The position numbers and the translations under genes were made by a program. 64,000 nucleotides of DNA, from the IMG/VR virus record IMGVR_UViG_3300042479_001216, positions 1 to 64,000 of that record; one strand, written 5' to 3'. Each line of letters starts with the position of its first letter. Position 1 is the stretch's first letter. Below are positions 25,727 to 35,040 of this stretch, one piece after another. This DNA comes from a virus. The notes under the pieces were generated by a model. The model did no database searches and was not told the origin of the DNA. It saw only the letters and a program-made list of their open reading frames with translations.

Positions 25727-26714
25727 AATAGCATTGATATCTGGGATAAATGGTCAAGATGGATCATACTTAGCAGAATTATTGATTGAGAAAGGATATG
25801 AAGTTCATGGAACATTGAAAAGAAATTCAGTTGCAGAAAATCAAACATCAAGATTGGATAATATATATGATAAGTTAAAATTACATTATGCTGATTTGAC
25901 TGACTTATCATCATTAATTAGAGTAATACAAGATGTTAGACCTAATGAGATATATAATTTGGCAGCACAATCTCATGTAAGAATATCATTTGACCAACCC
26001 ATTTACACAGCAAATGCAACTGGACTTGGCGTTTTAAACTTACTTGAAGCGGTTAAACTTGTAGATAAGTCAATTAAAATATACCAGGCATCATCATCTG
26101 AAATGTTTGGTAATTCAATTGATGCTGATGGATTTCAAAGGGAAACAACGCCTTTAAATCCGGTATCACCCTATGGTTGTTCAAAAGTATTTGGGTATAA
26201 TATTGCAAGAAATTATAGAAATTCATATGGTATGTTTATATCAAATGGGATTTTATTTAATCACGAATCCCCAAGAAGGGGGACAAACTTTGTAACAAAC
26301 AAGGTGGTTAAACAAGCAGTTAAAATAAAATTGGGATTAGCTAATTCATTAAGTTTGGGTAATTTGGATGCTACAAGGGACTGGGGACACGCAAAAGATT
26401 ATGTGGAGGCAATGTGGTCAATATTGCAATTAGATAATCCTGATGACTTTGTGTGTGCCACAGGGGTATCCCATTCTGTTAGAGAATTGTGTGAATATGT
26501 TTTTTCATACTTGGGGTTAAATTATATGGATTATGTAAAACAAGATGAAAAATTTTATAGACCAGAAGAACTATATGATTTAAAAGGAGATGCAACAAAA
26601 TTAAGGAAAACAATTAACTGGCAACCAAAATATACATTTGAAACAATGCTTGATGAAATGATAGAATATTGGTTACATAAATTTAATGATGAAAATTTGA
26701 CTACTAAATTCTAG
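25713..26714 (+). CDS. gmd: GDP-mannose 4,6-dehydratase, second copy
   Basis: From the ATG at 25713 the protein has 333 residues (MQENKIALISGINGQDGSYL). A TTG start further upstream is possible but less likely. It contains SSSEMFG, YGCSK and NHESPRRGTNFVTNK, so it is a true Gmd and not merely a related 4-reductase. It is clearly a paralogue of the 23820 gene but diverged in sequence and base use: it has more GGGG/CCCC runs, like the phage backbone. This could be the resident copy and the other acquired, or they may act as a heteromer. No glycosyltransferase follows directly; phoH comes next. Confidence 0.93.
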   Translation: MQENKIALISGINGQDGSYLAELLIEKGYEVHGTLKRNSVAENQTSRLDNIYDKLKLHYADLTDLSSLIRVIQDVRPNEIYNLAAQSHVRISFDQPIYTANATGLGVLNLLEAVKLVDKSIKIYQASSSEMFGNSIDADGFQRETTPLNPVSPYGCSKVFGYNIARNYRNSYGMFISNGILFNHESPRRGTNFVTNKVVKQAVKIKLGLANSLSLGNLDATRDWGHAKDYVEAMWSILQLDNPDDFVCATGVSHSVRELCEYVFSYLGLNYMDYVKQDEKFYRPEELYDLKGDATKLRKTINWQPKYTFETMLDEMIEYWLHKFNDENLTTKF

Positions 26715-26721
26715 TTCCTAT

Positions 26722-26729
26722 TATTTATT
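26722..26729 (+). promoter_or_regulatory. TATTTATT promoter-like motif before phoH
   Basis: TATTTATT lies 19 bp upstream of the phoH ATG in the only real gap (34 bp) between gmd and phoH, followed by an AT-rich leader. It fits the motif that recurs upstream of leading genes in this window. Confidence 0.4.
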
Positions 26730-26748
26730 ATTAAATAAAAACAACTTA

Positions 26749-27480
26749 ATGACGAGAAGAAGATTTGTGAAAAAAGAAGATGAGGTTGAGTTAGCTCCCC
26801 AATCTAGGAAAAGCCAAATTTGTAGTTTACTTAAAAAGAAAACAAAAGAAAAATTCCTAAATGACAATCAAGTGGTTTATTATGACAAATTGTTAAATAA
26901 CCAAATTACAATTTGCATTGGTCCTGCTGGAACTGGAAAGAGTTATATGTCTATGAAAGCAGCCATTGACTTACTTGCAGACCCCAGCAATACATATGAC
27001 AAGTTGGTGATTGTTAAACCAGCAGTTGAAGCAGAAGAGAAACTAGGGGCGTTACCTGGAAATGTAAATGAGAAGATGGATCCATATATTTATCCATCAT
27101 TTTATTTAATTAACAAAATAATTGGCAAAAATATCCGTGAGAAATTAATGGATATGGAGGTTATTGAGGTTATGGCTCTTGCTTATATGAGGGGTTTAAA
27201 CATTGACAACACCATCTTGGTATTAGAAGAGGCACAAAATACCACACCAAATCAAATGAAATTACTATTGACAAGAATAGGTTTTAATACTAAATTCTTT
27301 ATATCTGGAGATTTGGAACAAACTGATAGATATAAAGACAAGAGGGGAACTGGATTATATGATGCTATGGAAAGATTACAAGGCATCTCAGATATTGCTC
27401 ACCATGAATTTTATAGTGAGGATATTGTTAGAAACCCCATCATAAGCAAAATTTTAAAAAAGTATGACAATAGCAATTGA
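26749..27480 (+). CDS. phoH: PhoH-like ATPase
   Basis: The 243-residue protein has Walker A GPAGTGKS (58-65), Walker B ILVLEEAQN (156-164) and ISGDLEQTD (185-193), all in the PhoH arrangement; the KPAVEAEEKLGALPG segment (90-104) is also diagnostic. PhoH-like proteins are P-loop NTPases common in marine and Bacteroidota phages and are thought to act as RNA helicase/ATPases. The first 30 residues are basic. The end overlaps the next gene by 17 bp. Confidence 0.95.
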   Translation: MTRRRFVKKEDEVELAPQSRKSQICSLLKKKTKEKFLNDNQVVYYDKLLNNQITICIGPAGTGKSYMSMKAAIDLLADPSNTYDKLVIVKPAVEAEEKLGALPGNVNEKMDPYIYPSFYLINKIIGKNIREKLMDMEVIEVMALAYMRGLNIDNTILVLEEAQNTTPNQMKLLLTRIGFNTKFFISGDLEQTDRYKDKRGTGLYDAMERLQGISDIAHHEFYSEDIVRNPIISKILKKYDNSN

Positions 27481-28051
27481 TTTAAATGGAATATTAAGGG
27501 ACACTCTTGGGAAGATAGAACAAGTTTATGATAAGTTTTATGTTGCAAATGAAGATAATGAATCAGAATTTAAATATGAAATAAATTACCCAATTGATTC
27601 CTTAAATCTTTTAAATCATTTTAAATTTCCATTGGATGATGATTTGTATAATTTTTTATACATTGAACATCCAATGGAGATATTTGGGCATGCAGCATCT
27701 GTTGAATATACAGGGATGAATGATTTGAATGATTTTTATTTGGATATGAGAGATAATCATGAGATTATTATTGTTTCCGATGAAATTGGAAAATCAAAGC
27801 CAGCAACATTGTTCTTTTTATCAAAATTTTCTTGTTTGATTGAAAATATCAAATTTTATAGCGAACAAACAAAAAATGAGATGATTAAACCAATAGATGT
27901 TTTACTTACGGCTAATCCTAACCTATTATTAGATGTGCCAAACAATTTGGTTATAATTAAGTATGAACAAGAATACAATAAAAATATTAAAACCAAACAT
28001 AGCATAAATAAACTAAGAGAATTTAAAGACAAAATTTTAGAACTATGTTAA
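27464..28051 (+). CDS. Divergent HAD-like protein
   Basis: The 195-residue protein starts MTIAIDLNGILRDTLGKIEQVY, which resembles the first HAD motif (DxDxxxxD of 5'-nucleotidases), but with Asn replacing the second Asp (D6, N8, D13). IIIVSDEIGKSKPATLFFLSKF near residues 102-123 fits motif II (Ser) with a following Lys, and LLDVPNNLVIIKY might be the motif III/IV region. The D-to-N change would weaken phosphatase activity, so it may be non-catalytic. It overlaps phoH by 17 bp. The HAD call is inference from motif spacing. Confidence 0.45.
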   Translation: MTIAIDLNGILRDTLGKIEQVYDKFYVANEDNESEFKYEINYPIDSLNLLNHFKFPLDDDLYNFLYIEHPMEIFGHAASVEYTGMNDLNDFYLDMRDNHEIIIVSDEIGKSKPATLFFLSKFSCLIENIKFYSEQTKNEMIKPIDVLLTANPNLLLDVPNNLVIIKYEQEYNKNIKTKHSINKLREFKDKILELC

Positions 28052-28323
28052 AAATTTTAGGAGAACATTATTATGTTGATTTAGATATTGTTGAAAAGTA
28101 TGTTGATATGACAGAAGTTGCATCAATAGAAATAACAGGTACAACAGATACAAAAATAAATATTATAAAATATGAACTTGTAAAACTAATGTTAGATGTT
28201 ATTCTAACAGAGAATGATGACATTGATGAAAAACTTGGATTAAGTTCAGGTAATAACTTGACTCTACCATTTAAATTGGCATTTAATACATTATTAAACA
28301 AAAAGATAATAAACAAATATTAA
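28045..28323 (+). CDS. Hypothetical small protein
   Basis: This 92-residue protein is not recognised. It begins with a beta-type segment LKILGEHYYVDLDIVEKYV, then VASIEITGTTDTKINIIKYELVKLMLDVI and a helical C-terminus LPFKLAFNTLLNKKIINKY. It overlaps the preceding gene by 7 bp and stops 1 bp before the next, so it is coupled in an operon. No enzyme motif is visible. Confidence 0.6.
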   Translation: MLKILGEHYYVDLDIVEKYVDMTEVASIEITGTTDTKINIIKYELVKLMLDVILTENDDIDEKLGLSSGNNLTLPFKLAFNTLLNKKIINKY

Positions 28324-28324
28324 C

Positions 28325-29371
28325 ATGAATGATATTAAACCAAAAATTGAAAATTCTTTAAATATCTTAAAAGATAAGAAATCAAGGATTTATTTTGTGG
28401 CTCAAGACACAAAAGGAAATGCTAGGGCATCCATAAAATATATATACGATGTGGCATTATCATTAAAAGATAACGGCTTCAATCCTATTATATTACACGA
28501 AAAGAAAGATTATTCAGGTGTTGCTTCTTGGCTTGACGAAAGTTATATGACCTCATTACCCCACCGTTCAATTGAGGGGGAGAATTTGGAAATTAGTCCA
28601 GAAGATTTTATTGTACTTCCAGAAATATATGGATTTATTATGGAACAAATAAAAGATTTGCCTTGTGGTAAAATTGTATTGATGCAATCTTACTCTTATG
28701 TTTTAGATACATTACAACCAGGGCAAAGTTGGCCTTCATTAGGATTTTTAAAATGTATAACAACTTCTGAAAAACAAAAGGATGAACTAGATTCATATAT
28801 GAAGAAAATGTCTTATGACATTATTACCCCAGTAATTTCAGATTTATTTGATAAACCAAAAGTACCCCCAATGCCAATTATTGCTGTTCACACAAGAGAG
28901 CAGACTGATACAATTAATATTGTTAAACAATTTTATTTAAAATACCCCCAATTTAGGTGGTTCACATTTAGGGATATGAGGGGTCTTAGCCAAAGTGAAT
29001 TTGCTAATTCTTTAAAGAATTGTTTTTTAAGCGTTTGGATTGATGATATTAGTGGTTTTGGAACATATCCATTAGAATCTATGGCTTGTGGTATTCCAGT
29101 TATTGGTAGAATACCAGATTTAATACCTGAATGGATGAATGATAAAAACGGCATTTGGATACAAGACAAATTAAAAATGGTTGATTATATTGCCGAATTT
29201 ATTCAGAATTGGTTGGAAGACAGTATAACACCTGAACTATATGAAGAGATAGAAAAGACATCTAATATGTATAAAGATAAGGATAAATTCACATCAACAG
29301 TTATCAATTGTTTTAATTCATATTTTGATAATAGAATAAACGCATTTCAAGAGCAACTAAACAAATTATAA
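28325..29371 (+). CDS. Glycosyltransferase, GT4-like
   Basis: The 348-residue protein has a GT-B appearance. RIYFVAQDTKGNARASIKYIYDVALSL is at the N-terminus, IVLPEIYGFIME and KIVLMQSYSYVL follow, and the second domain contains VWIDDISGFGTYPLESMACGIPVIGRIPDLIPEWM near residues 236-271. That last segment corresponds to the GFG..xxEAMACGxPVIG donor-binding region of GT4 enzymes. It is adjacent to a GT2-like gene (1-bp gap). It is separated from the main sugar island by phoH and two small genes. Substrate unknown. Confidence 0.75.
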   Translation: MNDIKPKIENSLNILKDKKSRIYFVAQDTKGNARASIKYIYDVALSLKDNGFNPIILHEKKDYSGVASWLDESYMTSLPHRSIEGENLEISPEDFIVLPEIYGFIMEQIKDLPCGKIVLMQSYSYVLDTLQPGQSWPSLGFLKCITTSEKQKDELDSYMKKMSYDIITPVISDLFDKPKVPPMPIIAVHTREQTDTINIVKQFYLKYPQFRWFTFRDMRGLSQSEFANSLKNCFLSVWIDDISGFGTYPLESMACGIPVIGRIPDLIPEWMNDKNGIWIQDKLKMVDYIAEFIQNWLEDSITPELYEEIEKTSNMYKDKDKFTSTVINCFNSYFDNRINAFQEQLNKL

Positions 29372-29372
29372 A

Positions 29373-30179
29373 ATGAGCAAAAAATTATCACTATCAATTA
29401 TATTACCAATTAAATCATCAAAAGTTAAAGACTTTGATATGTTTTTCACCAAAGCAATTGCGTCATTGGAGAAACAAGAAAATGATTTTGATGAATTGGT
29501 TATTATCCATACAAAAGAAGATTCTCTTGTTAAATATTTAAATGAATATGATTTTAAATCTATTAATGTTAAAAAATTAGCTTGGGATTCTGAACCAAAT
29601 TATTGTGAGCAAATTAATTATGGCGTTGAAAACGCTTCATCAGAATGGATTTCATTATTTGAATTTGATGATGAGTATTCAAATATTTGGTTTAAGAATT
29701 TTAAAAAGTATGCAGAAGTTTATCCTGAATATGGGGCATTTTTACCTGTTGTTGTTGATGTTGATGCAAAAGAAACATTTGCTGGTTTTACAAATGAAGC
29801 AACATTTGCGGCAAATTTCACCCAAGAAATGGGAGTTTTAACAAATGACATCCTACAAGAATATCAAAATTTTCAAACTTCTGGAATTATTTTGAAAAAG
29901 GATATATTTATTAGCACAGGTGGATTTAAGCCATCAATAAAATTAACATTTAGTTATGAATTTTTATTGAGGTTAACTTATAATTCAACATCAGTTATGA
30001 CAATACCAAGATTGGGATATAAACATACCAATTTAAGGGAGGGGTCAATATTTTGGAATTATAAGTATGATGATAATAAAATTACTGAAGATGAAGTTAA
30101 ATTTTGGCTTCAAACTGCTAAAAAAGAATATTTTTTTACAACTGATAGAAAAATAAAGTACGAAATTCAAAATTCTTAA
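29373..30179 (+). CDS. GT2-like glycosyltransferase
   Basis: The 268-residue protein starts KLSLSIILPIKSSKVKDFDMFFTKAIASLEKQ, a GT2-type opening. WISLFEFDDEYSNIWFKNF (around residue 90) carries an FDDE acidic site, and FQTSGIILKKDIFISTGGFKPSI matches the acceptor-site region G-hydrophobic-x-K-x5-GGF. The DxD is atypical, so activity is probable but not certain. Its last base is shared with the start of the sigma-factor gene (TAATG). Confidence 0.75.
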   Translation: MSKKLSLSIILPIKSSKVKDFDMFFTKAIASLEKQENDFDELVIIHTKEDSLVKYLNEYDFKSINVKKLAWDSEPNYCEQINYGVENASSEWISLFEFDDEYSNIWFKNFKKYAEVYPEYGAFLPVVVDVDAKETFAGFTNEATFAANFTQEMGVLTNDILQEYQNFQTSGIILKKDIFISTGGFKPSIKLTFSYEFLLRLTYNSTSVMTIPRLGYKHTNLREGSIFWNYKYDDNKITEDEVKFWLQTAKKEYFFTTDRKIKYEIQNS

Positions 30180-30913
30180 TGACAACCCAAACTATTGATG
30201 TAATAGATGATACTAAGAAAACAAAGAAAACCCCAAAAGAAAACTATTTTGACATAAGGGAAGAAAAGGCTGTTGTAGATTTTCTAACAGCAAATACTTT
30301 ACATGAAAAAAACAAAATATACAACCAATTTCTTAGAAAGCCTTTAGATAAAATGATATCGTCAATAATTAGACGATACAGGTTATATAGAAAAGATATG
30401 GACTTCAATGAGATTCATACTGATGTTCATTCTTTTCTTATGACCAAAGTAGATAAATTTAAACCATCCAAAAATAAAAAAGCATATTCATACTTTGGTA
30501 CGATATGTAAAAATTATTTGATGGGTCAAATATTAAAAGACCAAAAAGAAACCAACAGAAAGGTATCTTATGAAGATATTTCAGCATCAATAGAAGAACG
30601 CCCAGATATGTTATATAACATAGATGATGATGTGGTTGATTTAGATTTAATTATTGTTGAATATACTATTAAACTAAAAGATTTTGTTGAAACCCAATCT
30701 TTAACTGATAATGAAAGAAAATTAGGATTAGCATTAATAGATGTTTTTGAAAAATATGAAACAATATTTACAGCAACAGATAATTCAAAGTTTAATAAAA
30801 ATTTAATTTTGTTGTCATTGCGTGAAATGACAAACTTAACAACTAAAGAGATTCGAGTTTCGTTAAAGAAATTTAAATCTCTTTATATTTTTATTATAAA
30901 TAAAATTGTTTAA
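30179..30913 (+). CDS. gp55-like late-transcription sigma factor
   Basis: The 244-residue protein resembles T4 gp55, the small sigma-70-related factor of late transcription. A central segment around residues 95-125 (AYSYFGTICKNYLMGQILKDQKETNRKVSYED) fits sigma region 2.2-2.3, where T4-like members read 'aF.Yf..ii.na....ikk.kk'. A second helical region near 205-235 (LLSLREMTNLTTKEIRVSLKKF) looks like a helix-turn-helix. It probably directs host RNA polymerase to phage late promoters; a -10-only TATTTAT motif precedes many virion genes here. It follows a glycosyltransferase gene and precedes baseplate genes. Confidence 0.65.
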   Translation: MTTQTIDVIDDTKKTKKTPKENYFDIREEKAVVDFLTANTLHEKNKIYNQFLRKPLDKMISSIIRRYRLYRKDMDFNEIHTDVHSFLMTKVDKFKPSKNKKAYSYFGTICKNYLMGQILKDQKETNRKVSYEDISASIEERPDMLYNIDDDVVDLDLIIVEYTIKLKDFVETQSLTDNERKLGLALIDVFEKYETIFTATDNSKFNKNLILLSLREMTNLTTKEIRVSLKKFKSLYIFIINKIV

Positions 30914-30915
30914 TT

Positions 30916-31284
30916 ATGGCTAGACCAGTTAAAAAAGAAATTTCTTTTAATAAGGAATCAATTCTAAATCTAATGCAAGAAATATACAATGAACTTGTTG
31001 AGCAGAGGACAACTGCCATTAGAATACAAAACAAAATGCTAACAATGTTAAAGGATCCAGAAGATATGACAATGATTGGACCTGTTATTGAAAAGCAACA
31101 AAAAATTATTAATGAGTGTGTTGAAAAAAAATTAAGTTTATCTAAATTACAATCAAGTATCTGGGAAAAAATGAGTAAAGATGAAACATCTTATTCATTT
31201 GCAGATTTGGATGAAACTGTATTAGAAAATTTATTAAATAAAGACATAAATAATGATTTAACAAATAATTACACATTAAAGTAA
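30916..31284 (+). CDS. Hypothetical helical protein
   Basis: This 122-residue protein is predicted to be helical or coiled-coil (ILNLMQEIYNELVEQRTTAIRIQNKMLTML, IEKQQKIINECVEKKLSLSKLQSSIWEKM), and its acidic C-terminus has FADLDETVLENLLNK. It lies 2 bp after the gp55-like gene. By position it might be a transcription partner such as a gp33 analogue, since T4 late transcription needs a small coactivator, but no sequence motif shows this. Confidence 0.55.
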   Translation: MARPVKKEISFNKESILNLMQEIYNELVEQRTTAIRIQNKMLTMLKDPEDMTMIGPVIEKQQKIINECVEKKLSLSKLQSSIWEKMSKDETSYSFADLDETVLENLLNKDINNDLTNNYTLK

Positions 31285-31288
31285 TGGT

Positions 31289-33331
31289 ATGCCAAATTTA
31301 ATTAATGAATATAAGAACATTAGCAAAAAAATTGATGCATATACAACTTACTTAGATAGTAACAATGCGTCAAAAACAGCTAGAAGACAGAGTGAAATCT
31401 TTTTTGATAAAGTTGTTTCTAATGTAAGTAATTCAATTAATATAAATAAAGCCCCAAGCAATTTAAAGACCAATAAAGCCCCCTCTGTTTTTGAACAAAT
31501 AATTAGTTATATAAAAAAAATAGATGGTGAGGGATTGGATACTAATAACAAATTATTAAAGACATTTTCAGATATTACAGTTAAAAACCTTTCAGAAATA
31601 AAAAAAATATTATCTGATGAGGCAATTAAATTATTAGGTTGTAGAGATGACCAAACATTTCCAGTTATACCTAAAAATGAATATATTAAGCCATCATTTA
31701 AAATGGACAAAAAATCAAAAGTTTTTGTCCCTATTAAGAATTTAGATTTATTTGGTAATTTAACAAAAAGTCCAGATTCTACATCTGGTATATTTTTTTA
31801 TGAAAATCTAAAAAACACCACAATAGGTCAAAACATTACAAATGATAAATATAAAGGATATGGTGGCAATTTAGGGTTTTCATTTAATCGTGAGTTATAT
31901 GAGCGATTAAGTAATGAGAAAGAAACTTTTTATCAAAAATATGGTACAAATTATAAAGGATATTCTGGATTGGATTTATTTGATTTTTCATATGAAACAA
32001 AAAATGATTTAGATGTAGATGGGGATTTTATTGCGGTTGCTTTGTTGGGGGATGGTGATAATACATTTAATTCTTATAGTAAATTTATATTTGATTATTA
32101 CGATACATTAGACATCATTGATTTTAATAATATTATAAAAAACATATTTAGTTATCTTATTGATGGTGCAGATATTACAGAAAGTAGTACAGAAACAGAC
32201 ATAAAGGAGAAAAGTAAATTTATGTTATTAATTGAAAGATTTTGTAATAAATGTATTGACAATAGTGAAGAAATAAATGTTAGTGGCATTTCTAAAATAT
32301 CAGAACTAGATAATGATACTGATGATTTTTTCACATTTTCTGAAATTGATTTAAGAAAAATAGATAGGAATATAAATAATTATCAAAATAAAATAATTGA
32401 TTATGAGAGTTGTGGGGTATTAAATCAGCCAATTGATTATGAGATTATAAGAGATTTTGCAAAAGATATTATTGATACATTTGATGGATTATCTGAACAA
32501 GAAAAAAGTAATGCAATAAATGAGGGAATATTAAGTATATTACAAAATAATAATTTACAAAATAATAATGCAACTTTATTTTCTTTTGTTAAAGCAACCA
32601 TTGAATCTATTATTAGCCCAAAATTATTATTTCCAATAATGGTGTTGGGTCAAGTTATTGAAGGGACAATTAATGATAAATATAATGAACTAAAAGACCA
32701 AGCTGAAAAAAATTTAAATGAGGCTAAAAGTAATTTATCATATGCAAAAGAAGTAATTGGGAGTGCTGAAATATTTGCAAAAAAATATAAAGTTTATATT
32801 CAAAATGTTACCAAAAAAATATTGGAATTATTCTTAAAAGAATTATTTAACATATTGAAGGGTAAATTAAAAAAGATGGTGTCAAAAGTGGTTGGAGGTA
32901 TTTTTGAAAAATACACCAACAAACAAAAAAGAATAATACTTGCATTGACTTCATCTTTATTTGGTATATTATCAATTAAGGTTGATTTAAAAAAATGTAA
33001 AAGTGTAATTGAATCTATTGGACAAATATTAAATTCAATTAATGTTTTAAGTAAAAGAGCAATTATACCAATACCAGCACCATTATTACTTGGTGCTCAA
33101 TTTTTACCTGGGTATTCAAGTGAACGAGCTAAAATAAATGTTATTTCTGAAATGCAAAATTTGGGTTTAAAAACTGAAAACTTGTTAGATGGTTCACCAA
33201 ATAGAGTTTTATTGTTTGCTGAATCACTTATAAATGGCATGGATTCTGAAGAAATTACAAATGGTGCAGTTGATGGTTTTATTGACCCCCTATTAACAGG
33301 AAGGGTTTTTGCTAAAAAAAGACATGGTTAA
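31289..33331 (+). CDS. Putative virion (baseplate or tail) protein
   Basis: The 680-residue protein is not recognised. Residues 1-130 are helical and polar, and residues 190-240 include aromatic/Gly-rich SGIFFYENL and a KGYGGNLGFSFNRELY segment. A long helical block at 460-560 (YNELKDQAEKNLNEAKSNLSYAKEVIG and onward) is followed by two hydrophobic stretches near 555-580 and 595-615 (IIPIPAPLLLGAQFLPGY). Position between the sigma factor and a gp5-like protein and the long mixed composition suggest a baseplate hub or wedge component. No catalytic motif is visible. Confidence 0.5.
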   Translation: MPNLINEYKNISKKIDAYTTYLDSNNASKTARRQSEIFFDKVVSNVSNSININKAPSNLKTNKAPSVFEQIISYIKKIDGEGLDTNNKLLKTFSDITVKNLSEIKKILSDEAIKLLGCRDDQTFPVIPKNEYIKPSFKMDKKSKVFVPIKNLDLFGNLTKSPDSTSGIFFYENLKNTTIGQNITNDKYKGYGGNLGFSFNRELYERLSNEKETFYQKYGTNYKGYSGLDLFDFSYETKNDLDVDGDFIAVALLGDGDNTFNSYSKFIFDYYDTLDIIDFNNIIKNIFSYLIDGADITESSTETDIKEKSKFMLLIERFCNKCIDNSEEINVSGISKISELDNDTDDFFTFSEIDLRKIDRNINNYQNKIIDYESCGVLNQPIDYEIIRDFAKDIIDTFDGLSEQEKSNAINEGILSILQNNNLQNNNATLFSFVKATIESIISPKLLFPIMVLGQVIEGTINDKYNELKDQAEKNLNEAKSNLSYAKEVIGSAEIFAKKYKVYIQNVTKKILELFLKELFNILKGKLKKMVSKVVGGIFEKYTNKQKRIILALTSSLFGILSIKVDLKKCKSVIESIGQILNSINVLSKRAIIPIPAPLLLGAQFLPGYSSERAKINVISEMQNLGLKTENLLDGSPNRVLLFAESLINGMDSEEITNGAVDGFIDPLLTGRVFAKKRHG

Positions 33332-33332
33332 T

Positions 33333-33542
33333 ATGAAAAATAATGAAAATATTATTGAATTCTGTAAGGATATTAAAAATAAAAGTAATAGTGAAATTAT
33401 TAATGTTTTGGATAGTTTGACTGAGGAATTTAATGAAACAAAAAATATAGTTATCAATCTGACTTATAAATTAGATGAGATTGAGGGGGCTTATTCTAAA
33501 ATTTTAGAAGAATATAATTCAAGAAATAATTATGGACAATAG
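33333..33542 (+). CDS. Hypothetical small helical protein
   Basis: I choose the ATG at 33333 (MKNNENIIEF, 69 residues), because starts further upstream lie inside the previous gene. The chain is one acidic heptad-like helix: IKNKSNSEIINVLDSLTEEFNETKNIVINLTYKLDEIEGAYSKILEEY. It could be a small assembly or tail chaperone-type protein. The end overlaps the next gene by 11 bp, so it is coupled to the gp5-like gene. Confidence 0.6.
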   Translation: MKNNENIIEFCKDIKNKSNSEIINVLDSLTEEFNETKNIVINLTYKLDEIEGAYSKILEEYNSRNNYGQ

Positions 33543-35040
33543 AGTACTATTTCCAGCGGAGATAATTGATATTGAAGACCCATTAGGATTAAATAGGGTT
33601 AGGGCTAGGGTTGATTCAGATAGAAATGATGATATATTAAATTCAATTAGTAACCCAAATTTTAATGAAAAAACAGACATCTGGGGGGATAGGGATCCTT
33701 TCATATTTAAACCATTATTGCCTTATTATATAAATGCTCCCTTGAGTGCTGGAGAAAGAATATTGGTTATTTATGCAAATAAAGATTTTAAGTTTGATAA
33801 TCAATATTATATTCAATCTGATTTTAATTCTCCTATGCGAGCGGATTCTAATACTGTGACAGAATCTCGTATATTAACTGGTTCAGGTAGAAGATTTAAA
33901 AGAACATTAACATTAAAAAATCTTGATGGTTCATATAGGAAATCAAAAGTTAAAGGCATATTTGTTGAACCTAATGATACTGGTATTATTGGTAGGGGAT
34001 CATCTGACATTTTAGTTAAAGAGGATGATGTTATAATTAGGGCAGGTAAATACAAGGGGTCAATGAATCCAAATGAGTTTCCTACACCAAATTATAATAG
34101 GTCATTTGTTCAAGTATCACAGTTTAAATCAAGGAAAGTAAAAAATCCCCCAGAAGTTATTGAACTTGAAAGAGAAAAAACATTAGGAACAAAATTCTTG
34201 ATTGAATGGGTTATCCAAAATCCTGATGCTACAAATGATAAATTTGATGGATTTATTAATTTATATAATTTAATTCAAAATGAAAGAGTAGCTATTAAAA
34301 ATTTGGATATTAATAGTACTATTGATGATTTAAAAATATTTAGATGTAGGGTTAAGTTTAATCAATTAAGTAAAGAAAATACAATTAAATTTATTAATGA
34401 TTTTATTCAAAAATGCAATTCAGGTGTAAAACTTGATGATGGAACACAATTATTTTTTGAAAATGAAATAAAATTCCCAATATTTTTTAGACCAGGATAT
34501 TCAACTTATTTAAGATTGAGTGGAACATTTTTATCTAAAACACCATCTACAAATGTTATTGACATATATAATGAAATAAAGTTTGATAAATTTTCAAATA
34601 AAAGGGGTTCAGGATTTATTTATTCAAAAGATAGTACAATTGTTCCTACTTTTACTGAAAGTGGTGTTGTTATTGGTAATACAATAATAAACGAAGAAAA
34701 TTCATCTGCTTTAATTGGTGCTGACACAATTTATTTATTAAGCCACAATACTACTCCTTCACCTAACAAATCCAAAATTGATTTAACAGATACTTTATAT
34801 GGTATTGATAATGATAAAATTGTTGATAGTATTGACCCCAATACATCTTCAATTATTAGGGGAGAAGAACTTCTTGAATTGATTAATTTAATCATTAGAT
34901 TTTTGGTTACACATGCACATCCATTTCCCGGGGAGGCACCAGTTTCTGTTACAGAAGATGGATCAACAATTCAAAATCTATTACGTGAGTTTTCACTTGC
35001 AACAACAAAAATATTAAACAAAAAAATTAGGATTAATTGA
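33532..35040 (+). CDS. gp5-like baseplate hub/spike protein with N-terminal OB-fold
   Basis: The first 85 or so residues look like the OB-fold of phage baseplate spikes: RVLFPAEIIDIEDPLGLNRVRARVDS, PFIFKPLLPYYINAPLSAGERILVIYAN. This is the VxxxxDPLxxgRvrVr ... P..sag..g..p.xGe.V.v pattern of gp5/gpV proteins. The remaining 410 residues are beta-rich; SGTIDDL and THAHPFPG segments near the C-terminus resemble THxHPxPG stretches of phage baseplate proteins. It should form part of the central hub or spike. No lysozyme domain is seen, unlike T4 gp5. Confidence 0.65.
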   Translation: MDNRVLFPAEIIDIEDPLGLNRVRARVDSDRNDDILNSISNPNFNEKTDIWGDRDPFIFKPLLPYYINAPLSAGERILVIYANKDFKFDNQYYIQSDFNSPMRADSNTVTESRILTGSGRRFKRTLTLKNLDGSYRKSKVKGIFVEPNDTGIIGRGSSDILVKEDDVIIRAGKYKGSMNPNEFPTPNYNRSFVQVSQFKSRKVKNPPEVIELEREKTLGTKFLIEWVIQNPDATNDKFDGFINLYNLIQNERVAIKNLDINSTIDDLKIFRCRVKFNQLSKENTIKFINDFIQKCNSGVKLDDGTQLFFENEIKFPIFFRPGYSTYLRLSGTFLSKTPSTNVIDIYNEIKFDKFSNKRGSGFIYSKDSTIVPTFTESGVVIGNTIINEENSSALIGADTIYLLSHNTTPSPNKSKIDLTDTLYGIDNDKIVDSIDPNTSSIIRGEELLELINLIIRFLVTHAHPFPGEAPVSVTEDGSTIQNLLREFSLATTKILNKKIRIN

